Shown in pieces: positions 57,056 to 64,000 of a stretch of 64,000 nt of DNA. Every line of letters starts with the position of its first letter. Positions within the stretch are counted from its first letter, which is position 1. Position numbers and translations under genes: made by a program. Origin of the DNA: Rhodobacteraceae bacterium HLUCCO07 (GTDB lineage Bacteria; Pseudomonadota; Alphaproteobacteria; Rhodobacterales; Rhodobacteraceae); NCBI GenBank assembly GCA_001314705.1, contig LJSU01000025.1, forward strand, positions 124,001 to 188,000, given 5' to 3'. Below the pieces are notes generated by a model. That model was not told the origin of the DNA, searched no databases, and was given only the letters and a program-made list of their open reading frames with translations.

Positions 57056-58882
57056 ATGAACACGCACGCCCCCAATATCCGTCCTGTCATCCGGCAGCTT
57101 GACGACGCCGCGATCAACCGCATTGCCGCCGGCGAGGTGGTCGAACGTCCCGCCAGCGCGGTCAAGGAGCTGATCGAGAACGCGCTCGACGCGGGGGCCA
57201 CGCGGATCACGGTCGATCACGCCGATGGGGGCAAGACCCTGATCCGGGTCGGCGATGACGGCTGCGGGATGAGTGCGGCGGACCTGCCGCTCGCGCTCAG
57301 CCGTCATGCCACCTCCAAGATCGACGGGTCGAACCTGCTCGACATCCACACGTTCGGCTTTCGCGGCGAGGCCCTGCCCAGCCTGGGCGCGGTCGGGCGG
57401 CTCAGCATCACGACCCGCGTCGCAGGCGCTGAGGGAGTCGAGGTCGAGGTGACGGGCGGGCGCATGGGCACGGTGAGGCCCGCCGCGCTCAACCCAGGCA
57501 CCATTGTCGAGTTGCGCGACATCTTCCACGCCACCCCGGCGCGGCTCAAGTTCATGCGCTCCGACCGGGCCGAGGCACAGGCGATCGGAGACGTGGTCAA
57601 GCGCCTCGCCATGGCCGAGCCCTACGTGGGCTTTACCCTGCGCGATGTCTCGGGCGGGGGCGAGGGGCGCGTGACCTTTCGCGCCGACGCGCAGAGCGGC
57701 GATCTCTTCGATGCGCTGCACGGCCGTCTGGCACAGGTTCTGGGCCGGGACTTCGCGGAAAATGCCCTGCGCATCAATGCCGAGCGCGAGGGGTTGCGGC
57801 TGGCCGGTTATGCCGCGCTGCCGACCTATTCGCGCGGGTCGAGCGTGGCGCAATACCTTTTCGTCAATGCCCGCCCGGTGCGTGACAGGATGCTCTACGG
57901 TGCCCTGCGCGCCGCCTATTCCGATTTCCTCAGCCGCGACCGCCACCCGGCGGCGGCGCTTTTCATCGATTGCGATCCGCACCTGGTGGACGTGAACGTG
58001 CACCCGGCCAAATCGGAGGTGCGGTTCCGCGAACCGGGTGTGGCACGCGGGCTGATCGTCTCGGCGCTGCGCCACGCGCTGGCCGAAGCCGGGCACCGCG
58101 CCTCCTCGACCGTCGCCGACGCGACGCTGGGCGCCATGCGCCCCGAGACCCCGGCCCCCGCGCGGGTCTACCAGATGGATCGCCCCTCCGGACAGGCGAT
58201 TTCAACCGCTTACAAAATGCAGGCCCCGCAGATGGACAGCCCCGGCTTCGCCGAATCCCCCAGCGCGCGGATCGAACCCGAGACCGCCGTGACGGACCAG
58301 GGCCTGCCGCTGGGTGCTGCGCGCGCGCAACTGCACGAGAATTACATCATCGCCCAGACCGAAACCGGCATGGTCATCGTAGATCAGCACGCCGCACATG
58401 AACGGCTCGTCTATGAGAAACTCAAGCGCCAGATGGCCGAGACCGGCGTCGCGGCACAGGCGCTCCTGATCCCCGAGATCGTCGAGTTGAGCGAGGGCGA
58501 TTGCGCCCGCCTGATGGAAATTGCCGGGGATCTGCAAAGGCTTGGCCTGACCATCGAACCCTTCGGCGGCGGTGCTATTGCGGTGCGCGAAACCCCCGCG
58601 ATCCTCGGCGAGGTCAACGCCGGCGCGATGCTGCGCGACATCCTCGACGAGCTGGACGACATCGGCGAAAGCCTGAACCTCCAGGCACGTATCGAGGCGA
58701 TCCTGAGCCGCGTGGCCTGTCACGGTTCGATCCGCTCGGGGCGCCGGATGCGCGCCGAGGAGATGAACGCGCTGTTGCGCGAGATGGAGGCGACCCCGCA
58801 TTCCGGCCAATGCAACCACGGCCGCCCGACCTATGTGGAGCTGAAATTGTCCGATATCGAACGGCTTTTCGGGCGCACATGA
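57056..58882 (+). CDS. mutL: DNA mismatch repair protein MutL
   Basis: 608 aa from ATG 57056, chosen because [39 protein letters not shown] then starts near residue 10 as in the family. GHKL ATPase motifs: [24 protein letters not shown]. The C-terminal part has the metal-binding endonuclease motif [12 protein letters not shown] (DQHA-X2-E-X4-E) and the QCNHGRPT motif. It should therefore nick DNA itself, as expected for a bacterium without MutH. rmuC follows with a 4-nt overlap. Confidence 0.95.
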   Translation: MNTHAPNIRPVIRQLDDAAINRIAAGEVVERPASAVKELIENALDAGATRITVDHADGGKTLIRVGDDGCGMSAADLPLALSRHATSKIDGSNLLDIHTFGFRGEALPSLGAVGRLSITTRVAGAEGVEVEVTGGRMGTVRPAALNPGTIVELRDIFHATPARLKFMRSDRAEAQAIGDVVKRLAMAEPYVGFTLRDVSGGGEGRVTFRADAQSGDLFDALHGRLAQVLGRDFAENALRINAEREGLRLAGYAALPTYSRGSSVAQYLFVNARPVRDRMLYGALRAAYSDFLSRDRHPAAALFIDCDPHLVDVNVHPAKSEVRFREPGVARGLIVSALRHALAEAGHRASSTVADATLGAMRPETPAPARVYQMDRPSGQAISTAYKMQAPQMDSPGFAESPSARIEPETAVTDQGLPLGAARAQLHENYIIAQTETGMVIVDQHAAHERLVYEKLKRQMAETGVAAQALLIPEIVELSEGDCARLMEIAGDLQRLGLTIEPFGGGAIAVRETPAILGEVNAGAMLRDILDELDDIGESLNLQARIEAILSRVACHGSIRSGRRMRAEEMNALLREMEATPHSGQCNHGRPTYVELKLSDIERLFGRT

Positions 58883-60045
58883 TCGAGATCAATGGCCATA
58901 GCCTGAGCGAAATGGAACTGGCCGCGCTGGTGGGCGGGGTGGTGCTTCTGATCATGCTCGTCCTGCTGGTTATGGCCCTGCGCGCGGCGGCACGCACGGC
59001 GCGGGCGACGGAGCCGCTGGTGCACCAGATGGCGGCGATGGGGCAAAGGGTGCAATCGCTCTCGGACGGGCAACAGCAGCTCTCGGGCGGCCTCATGCAT
59101 GTAAGCGAGGCGCAGGCGGCCTCGCAGAAAAGCATGCTCGAACTGATGGAAAGGCGCCTGACCGACGTGTCGGGCAAGATGCAGGAAAACCTGCAGGGCA
59201 GCGCCCAGCGCACGGCCAGATCATTGGGTGAGTTGCAGGAACGGCTGGTCGCGATCGACAAGGCACAGGAGAACATCACCAAGCTGTCGGGCGATGTGCT
59301 CAGCCTTCAGGACATCCTGTCGAACAAGCAGACACGCGGGGCCTTCGGTGAGATCCAGCTCAACGATATCGTCTCCAAGGCGCTGCCGCGCGACAGCTAC
59401 AGCGTGCAGGCGGCGCTGTCGAACGGGCGGCGGGCGGATGTGCTCATCCACCTGCCCAACCCTCCGGGACCGATCGTGGTGGATTCGAAATTCCCGCTCG
59501 AAGCCTACGAAGCCCTGCGCAACGCCCAGACGCAAGGCGAGCTGACCGAGGCAGCCCGGATGATGCGCGGGGCGGTGCGCGCGCATATCAAGGCGATCTC
59601 GGAGCGGTATATCCTCGAGGGCGAGACGGCGGACGGCGCGTTGATGTTCCTGCCTTCCGAGGCGGTCTATGCCGAGTTGCATGCCAATTTCCCCGAACTG
59701 GTACGCGAGGGCTTTGCCGCGCGGGTCTGGATCGTGTCGCCCACCACCTGCATGGCGACGCTCAACACCATGCGCGCGATCCTGAAAGACGCCCGGATGC
59801 GCGAACAGGCCGGCGCGATCCGCCGCGAATTGAGCCTCCTGTTCCAGGATGTGGACCGGCTGTCGAACCGGGTCGAGAATCTCGACCGGCATTTCGGGCA
59901 GGCGGCCAGGGACATATCGGAAATCAGGATTTCCGCCGACAAGGCCGGGCGGCGCGCCCAGCGGCTCGACAATTTCGATTTCGAGGAGCTGGCCCCGGAC
60001 CCGTCCGACGCGGTGCCCCTCGCCGGCCGAGAAACGTCGTCCTGA
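58879..60045 (+). CDS. rmuC: DNA recombination protein RmuC
   Basis: 388 aa from ATG 58879, overlapping the mutL stop by 4 nt. One N-terminal membrane helix ([21 protein letters not shown]), a coiled coil to ~170, and the RmuC nuclease-like domain with [46 protein letters not shown] and [21 protein letters not shown]. It is linked to limiting DNA rearrangement. Coupling to mutL is informative for genome maintenance. Confidence 0.93.
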   Translation: MIEINGHSLSEMELAALVGGVVLLIMLVLLVMALRAAARTARATEPLVHQMAAMGQRVQSLSDGQQQLSGGLMHVSEAQAASQKSMLELMERRLTDVSGKMQENLQGSAQRTARSLGELQERLVAIDKAQENITKLSGDVLSLQDILSNKQTRGAFGEIQLNDIVSKALPRDSYSVQAALSNGRRADVLIHLPNPPGPIVVDSKFPLEAYEALRNAQTQGELTEAARMMRGAVRAHIKAISERYILEGETADGALMFLPSEAVYAELHANFPELVREGFAARVWIVSPTTCMATLNTMRAILKDARMREQAGAIRRELSLLFQDVDRLSNRVENLDRHFGQAARDISEIRISADKAGRRAQRLDNFDFEELAPDPSDAVPLAGRETSS

Positions 60046-60056
60046 CCCTCGCCGCC

Positions 60057-60210
60057 GCCCGCCTGCGCGCGTCCCGCCCACCCGCCCCCGCGCGCAGGCG
60101 GGCTCGTGCCCCGGCTCGTCCGTACCGTGCGCAGAAAGGTGGACTTGAGTATTTTTCCCAAGAAAGAGAAAGGGGCTCGTGCCTGGTGTTCTTTCTTGGT
60201 GAAAATACTC
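60057..60210. repeat. Composite intergenic repeat, copy 3
   Basis: The GC hairpin has perfect 15-nt arms (60057-60071 and 60089-60103) around a loop containing CCCGCCCACCC. A 43-nt spacer includes TGCGCAGAAAGG, also seen (with a 2-nt insert) in the spacer of copy 2. Then a long palindrome has 21-nt arms at 60147-60167 and 60190-60210, each identical to the same arm of copy 2. It lies between rmuC and the DUF3775 gene, both plus strand. Confidence 0.82.
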
Positions 60211-60330
60211 GATCGCACCACCGGGCGGGCACGCGCCGCGCGGACGATTTGCGTCAGATCAAGGACGGGGGATTGCGTGGTGGTGATCTTTGGCCGACAA
60301 TGACGAAAACCGCGAACGGAAGGATGATCC

Positions 60331-60657
60331 ATGCTCGATATCTCTGTTTACAAGATCGCACAGGTGATCCTGATGTCGCGGGAACTGGACCGCGCCGAAG
60401 GCGAGTTGCGCGGCTTCATCGACCGGCTGACCGAGGAGGAACAGGCCAGCCTTGTCGCTGTGATGTGGATCGGGCGCGACAGTTTCTCGGCCGACGAGCT
60501 GGAAGAAGCGAAGGCCACCGCCATGGCCGAGGCGACGGTGCCGACGGCGGATTATCTGCTGGGGACGCCGCACCTGTCGGATCACCTGGAGAACGGGCTC
60601 GATGCGCTGGGCCTGTCGGCGGCGGATGACGAGGACGATCTCATTCGCGGCGGGTGA
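60331..60657 (+). CDS. DUF3775 domain protein
   Basis: 108 aa. LDISVYKIAQVILMSRELDRAEGELRGFIDRLTEEEQASLVAVMWIGRDSF, then EAKATAMAEATVPTADYLLGTPHLSDHLENGLDALG, matches the small DUF3775 family. All-helical and acidic at the C-terminus (ADDEDD). No known function. Stands alone after the repeat element and is convergent with the saccharopine genes. Confidence 0.78.
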   Translation: MLDISVYKIAQVILMSRELDRAEGELRGFIDRLTEEEQASLVAVMWIGRDSFSADELEEAKATAMAEATVPTADYLLGTPHLSDHLENGLDALGLSAADDEDDLIRGG

Positions 60658-60723
60658 ACGCGCGGTCCAGAGTCTCTGGCGGATGTTGCGAAACGCCCGG
60701 GTGACCCGGGCGTCTTCTTCCTG

Positions 60724-61851
60724 TCACGCCTGCTCGACGATCTGCAGATGCTGGGCCAGTTTCTCGACCTCGCCCAGCCATCGGGTGACCAGTTCGGGAT
60801 CGGCGGGCGCGGGGCTGACGCCGGCAGGGATCTCGCGGTTCATCACCGCCTCGACCGCCAGCGACACCGGGATCGACACCAGTCGCGCCATTGCCGTGCC
60901 ATGCTCGTCGCCCCAGGCATCCATCACGTAGGTCTTGTGCCAGGCGGCCTTGCCATCCTTCTCGGCCTTGAGGTCGACGCAGAGGATCACGCGGTCGGCC
61001 TCGCCCTCTTCATAGGCGTTGTCGCGCAGGAGCGCGTCGGCGATCTCCTGGAGGCGCGCATCCGAAGCGGTGTCCATCTCGGCGAAGATGTCGGCCCAGG
61101 CCTCGGCCCAGCCATTGAGCCGCAGCGTGCCGCGCACGAATTCGCGCACCGGCCATTCGGGCGCGAAACCGTAATCCGCCATGAAGGGCAGCGAATCGCG
61201 GTTGGGATAGACCTCGAAACTCTCGGGCGTGGGCAGCGGCGCGTCATAGCGCGACAGCGCGTCCCACGGTTTCCCGACGTTGAATTCCTTGAAGTCGCGG
61301 ATCGAACGCGAGGGCGAGCGCAGCGCCTTCAACACCCCCACCGGCGCCCATGAGAACTTGTAGCGCATCGGGTTGGCCACTTTCGGCACGCCGCCGCAAT
61401 AGGAGGTGAAGCTGATCACGTTATCCGGGGCATAGGCGTCCGAGGCGCGGTAATCCGCCACCAGCTTATGCGCCATCAGGTGGTCGATGCCCGGATCGAG
61501 CCCGACCTCGTTGACAAAGGCGAGCCCGGCCTCGCGGGCGGGTTCGTCAAGTGCGCGCATCTCGGGCGCGATATAGGAGGACGAGACGAAATGCGCACCT
61601 TTGCCAAGGCACATCTCGGCCAGCGGCACATGCCAGTCGCCGGGCAGCATCGACACCACGATATAGCCCTTTTCGGTCGCGGCACCCAGCGCCTCGATGT
61701 CAAAGATGCGGATGTCGTCGGCGATGTCGCCCACCGCTTCCTGTGCTTTCTCGCGCGTCCGGTTCCAGACGGTGACAGGATGGCCCGCCGCGATCAGCCG
61801 ACGCAGGCCGGGGATCGAGGAAAAGCCGGTGCCGCACCAGTGGATTGTCAT
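60724..61851 (-). CDS. Saccharopine dehydrogenase family protein (LYS9-like)
   Basis: 375 aa. Rossmann start IHWCGTGFSSIPGLRRLIAAG (degenerate Gly motif), then VVSMLPGDWHVPLAEMCLGKGAHFVSSSYIAPEMRALDEPA and VNEVGLDPGIDHLMAHKLV, diagnostic of the glutamate-forming saccharopine reductase/dehydrogenase family. It could make allysine plus glutamate from saccharopine in lysine breakdown. Carboxynorspermidine-type dehydrogenase is a less likely alternative. It follows a SemiSWEET-like gene in the same operon as the LYS1-like partner. Confidence 0.88.
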   Translation of the reverse strand: MTIHWCGTGFSSIPGLRRLIAAGHPVTVWNRTREKAQEAVGDIADDIRIFDIEALGAATEKGYIVVSMLPGDWHVPLAEMCLGKGAHFVSSSYIAPEMRALDEPAREAGLAFVNEVGLDPGIDHLMAHKLVADYRASDAYAPDNVISFTSYCGGVPKVANPMRYKFSWAPVGVLKALRSPSRSIRDFKEFNVGKPWDALSRYDAPLPTPESFEVYPNRDSLPFMADYGFAPEWPVREFVRGTLRLNGWAEAWADIFAEMDTASDARLQEIADALLRDNAYEEGEADRVILCVDLKAEKDGKAAWHKTYVMDAWGDEHGTAMARLVSIPVSLAVEAVMNREIPAGVSPAPADPELVTRWLGEVEKLAQHLQIVEQA

Positions 61852-61866
61852 GTCGTCATCTCCTGT

Positions 61867-62115
61867 TCATTTGAATTTCAGCTTGGCCGTCACGATGGCG
61901 AGAACCGCGGTGACGGCACAGATATTCGCCACGATCAGCGGCCAGTCGGCCACGAGGATGCCATAGAGCAACCAGAGCGAGACCGTGGCGAGGAACATCA
62001 GGTTCGAGGGAAGCGAAAGCGCCGCGGTATCGCGCGAGGCCCAGGCCTTCCAGGCCTGCGGAATCCAGCAGACAGTGCCGAGGAAGGCCGCGAGATAGCC
62101 GATGACAAGGGTCAT
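61867..62115 (-). CDS. SemiSWEET/PQ-loop small transporter-like protein
   Basis: 82 aa with three hydrophobic segments: VIGYLAAFLGTVCWIPQAWKAW, LPSNLMFLATVSLWLLYGILV and WPLIVANICAVTAVLAIVTAKL. The PQ motif is in CWIPQAWKAW, and the three-helix length suits a SemiSWEET that would dimerise. Its position between LYS1-like and LYS9-like genes (4-nt overlap with the former) suggests a metabolite carrier for that pathway, which is inference since the family is best known for sugars. Confidence 0.8.
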   Translation of the reverse strand: MTLVIGYLAAFLGTVCWIPQAWKAWASRDTAALSLPSNLMFLATVSLWLLYGILVADWPLIVANICAVTAVLAIVTAKLKFK

Positions 62116-63173
62116 TCCGAGAGCGCCTTTGCGTGGGTTTCGAAGGTGTCGTGGGCGCGGGCCCAGACGCCTTGGGAAAGATTGGAGAGGGTGAGCAGCG
62201 TTGGCAAGAGCTGGGCAGCGTAATCCTGCGACGACTCGACCGGCAGCATCGAGGGCAGGTTGTCGATCGCCATCACGTCGAGCGGCGGAGCGTCATGGGC
62301 GCGGATGACCGGAGCGTCCCACGTGGTGGCCCGGTCATAGACCGGCACCGGGTTGTAATCGCTGTCCGGATCGCAGGCCACATCGCCGATCACGCTCAGG
62401 CGGCGCGGCGCGGTCAGCGCCGATTGCGGCACGAAGACCGGCGTGCCGGGGCGTGCAAGGATGCAGTTGAAGAAGATGTCGTGGTCAAGGATCGCGGGGA
62501 AGGGGCCGCCGCTTGCGGTCTCCGCCATGTCCCACTTGGTGACGTTGACACCCACCGCCTCGCAGAGGTCCGCCGCCCCGGTGCCGACCCGGCCCAGCGC
62601 CCCGATGACAAGGGCCGAGGGCCGGGTCGTATCCGTCGCATCGAGCCGCGCGGCGAGATCGGCGAGCATCGCGTCCTTGCCCGGATAGGCGCCCACCGGG
62701 CCACAGATGCCGCCCCCCTGTTGCGCCGCCCATGCCATGAGCGTGACCGCCGCCCCCGCGAACCCCGCCCAGTAGCCGAAGGCGGCGACGCGGCGGCCGT
62801 TCTCGTCGACGAGGTATTCCAGGTCGTAAAGCGTGCCACCCCCGGCCTTGAATCGCCTGAGCAGCGCCTTGCCCGAATGCTGGCCCTTGAAGGCATGGCC
62901 GAACATGATGTGCCGATGCGGCAGCGGGGTGCCATCGTCGGGCAGTTCCTTGAGGCCGAAGATGATCGCGTCGCGCGGCGCCTCGGGCCATGAATTCTCC
63001 GGCACGATCTCGGCCCCCGCCGCGCGATAGCCGTCGATGGGAATGGCACGCGTCGTGCTCTCCTCGACCGTGACGCGCAATCCCGCGTCGATCAGCGCCT
63101 TCGCGCCTTCGGGGGTGAGGCCGACGCGGTCCTCGTTCGGGCGCTGCTCGGCGCGAACCCAGAGATGTGTCAT
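62112..63173 (-). CDS. Saccharopine dehydrogenase, lysine-forming type (LYS1-like)
   Basis: 353 aa. It begins MTHLWVRAEQRPNEDRVGLTPEGAKALIDAGLRVTVEES, like alanine/saccharopine dehydrogenases. FGLKELPDD and HIMFGHAFKGQ, the Rossmann SALVIGALGRVGTGAADLCEAVG, and ATTWDAPVI and DNLPSMLPVESS near the end fit NAD saccharopine dehydrogenase. It joins lysine and 2-oxoglutarate to saccharopine (reversible). With the LYS9-like gene it forms a two-step lysine-degradation route. Confidence 0.92.
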   Translation of the reverse strand: MTHLWVRAEQRPNEDRVGLTPEGAKALIDAGLRVTVEESTTRAIPIDGYRAAGAEIVPENSWPEAPRDAIIFGLKELPDDGTPLPHRHIMFGHAFKGQHSGKALLRRFKAGGGTLYDLEYLVDENGRRVAAFGYWAGFAGAAVTLMAWAAQQGGGICGPVGAYPGKDAMLADLAARLDATDTTRPSALVIGALGRVGTGAADLCEAVGVNVTKWDMAETASGGPFPAILDHDIFFNCILARPGTPVFVPQSALTAPRRLSVIGDVACDPDSDYNPVPVYDRATTWDAPVIRAHDAPPLDVMAIDNLPSMLPVESSQDYAAQLLPTLLTLSNLSQGVWARAHDTFETHAKALSE

Positions 63174-63185
63174 GGCTGGTCTCCG

Positions 63186-63836
63186 TCAGACGAATGTGCG
63201 GGCGTGTTCGCGCCCCGGAAGGTCGAGATGCGGCGTGGCGTTGAACCCGCCCAGCATGAGCGTGTCATGCACATGCTCGACCCGGTGGACGGATGAATTC
63301 ATCACCTGAAGCATGATCCGCGCCATGCCGCCGTTCTCCAGCCCGAGGATATGGCGCACCACCATGCCGATCACCCCGCCCGAGGTCACGATCAGGATGC
63401 GCCCATGCCCTTCGCAGATCTCGTCCACGATCCCGGTCACGCGGGCCGAGAAATCGCAGAAGCGCTCGGGCACGCCGTCGAGCGCGTCGCGGGTCCAATG
63501 GTCGATCACCTCGGGCAGATGGACGGCAAACTCGGTGGGATCACGCGGCGCCGGGATGCCCGCCTGATCCTCGAGCGCCTGGGCCAGCGCAAAGTAGCTG
63601 AGTTCGTTGAGCCGCGGGTCGGTATCGGTGATCTCGAGCCCCATGGAAAGCGCCGTGTCACGCTGGCGGCTGAGCGTGCCGGTGATCACCCGGTCGAAAT
63701 GCGGGTTGGTCGCGGCCATGTGCTCGCCCAGCCAGCGGGCCTGCTGATGACCGAGATCCGAGAGCCGGTCATAGCTCTCTTCATCGGTGGCGGCGGCATT
63801 GGCCTGCCCGTGTCGCACAAGGATGAGTTCGGCCAT
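63186..63836 (-). CDS. Histidine phosphatase / phosphoglycerate-mutase-like protein
   Basis: 216 aa from ATG 63836 (MAELILVRHGQANAAATDEESYDRLSDLGHQQA), which places the RHG catalytic His near residue 9. The second conserved block FDRVITGTLSRQRDTALSM and VTSGGVIGMVVRHILGL late in the protein fit the branch-1 histidine phosphatases. Substrate unknown. It is 12 nt upstream of the LYS1-like gene and may share its transcript. Confidence 0.88.
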   Translation of the reverse strand: MAELILVRHGQANAAATDEESYDRLSDLGHQQARWLGEHMAATNPHFDRVITGTLSRQRDTALSMGLEITDTDPRLNELSYFALAQALEDQAGIPAPRDPTEFAVHLPEVIDHWTRDALDGVPERFCDFSARVTGIVDEICEGHGRILIVTSGGVIGMVVRHILGLENGGMARIMLQVMNSSVHRVEHVHDTLMLGGFNATPHLDLPGREHARTFV

Positions 63837-63969
63837 GGGGGACTCGCGTGGTTGCTGCGCGCAATGGATAGGCCAGCCGCGCCCGGGTTGGAAGGGGCCG
63901 GGTGGGAAAAAACGGGTGGTTGGGGGCGGGCCGCTTGCCGGGCGTGTTGCGTGGCAGGGGTGCACTGGC

Positions 63970-64000
63970 ATGGACAAGCGGATCGGAACGATACTCGGGC
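63970..64000 (+). CDS. Possible start of a plus-strand gene running off the window
   Basis: ATG at 63970 with AGGGG ~10 nt upstream opens MDKRIGTILG and stays open to the edge. Only ten codons are visible, so this is a guess at a divergent neighbour of the histidine phosphatase gene. Confidence 0.25.
   Translation, partial: MDKRIGTILG

Overview
The window is a GC-rich chromosomal segment from an alphaproteobacterium, most likely a marine Rhodobacteraceae member (Roseobacter group). The basis is family content and arrangement: a petABC cytochrome bc1 operon, a full C-P lyase cluster with its own GntR regulator, a Lin0512 pair, saccharopine-dehydrogenase genes, an endonuclease-type MutL and a BacNav-type channel. 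Species cannot be named from sequence alone. No rRNA, tRNA, CRISPR array, prophage or insertion sequence was seen. Reading frames look intact and the window is densely packed.

Layout. 0-6.7 kb: the 3' end of smc faces a five-gene peptide/nickel-type ABC importer operon. 6.9-8.6 kb: alanine dehydrogenase diverges from an Lrp/AsnC regulator. 8.8-14.9 kb: a catabolic-looking group (GMC oxidoreductase, iron alcohol dehydrogenase, glutamine-synthetase-like ligase, YghU-type GST, nitrilase-family hydrolase). 14.9-17.5 kb: rpsU, two overlapping Lin0512 paralogues and a multi-pass membrane protein of unknown role. 17.5-21.7 kb: a small lipoprotein, a lytic transglycosylase and RNase R. 21.8-25.1 kb: a TPP riboswitch followed by thiBPQ. 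25.4-28.1 kb: petABC. 28.3-32.5 kb: GST, PaiB-like FMN protein, RarD, an NAD-dependent epimerase-like protein and a voltage-gated sodium channel homologue.

32.5-46.1 kb is a phosphonate island. phnG-H-I-(HAD)-J-K-L-N-M is one overlapping minus-strand operon. phnF and a second phnM run divergently on the plus strand, and phnC-D-E1-E2 plus a hexapeptide transferase form a separate minus-strand uptake operon. Together these would import phosphonates, activate them on ribose triphosphate, trim to the 5-phosphate form, and cleave the C-P bond. No phnP was found, and a HAD hydrolase lies inside the core operon. 46.2-47.6 kb is an iron block (bfr, bfd, hemP and a 56-aa partner). 47.7-52.2 kb holds phhB, an acetyltransferase-like protein, a GDPD, RidA and mlaA-mlaC. 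52.2-56.8 kb holds a class A PBP, glnK-amtB and a rhodanese. 56.9-60.7 kb holds mutL, rmuC and a DUF3775 protein. 60.7-63.8 kb holds two saccharopine-dehydrogenase genes flanking a SemiSWEET-like protein, then a histidine phosphatase.

The least explained structure is intergenic. A composite repeat occurs at three places (about 17.9, 29.8 and 60.1 kb). It is a GC-rich hairpin with a CCCACCC-type loop, a 43-47 nt spacer, then a GAGTATTT-led segment that in two copies is a long near-perfect palindrome. A different nested palindrome lies upstream of mutL.
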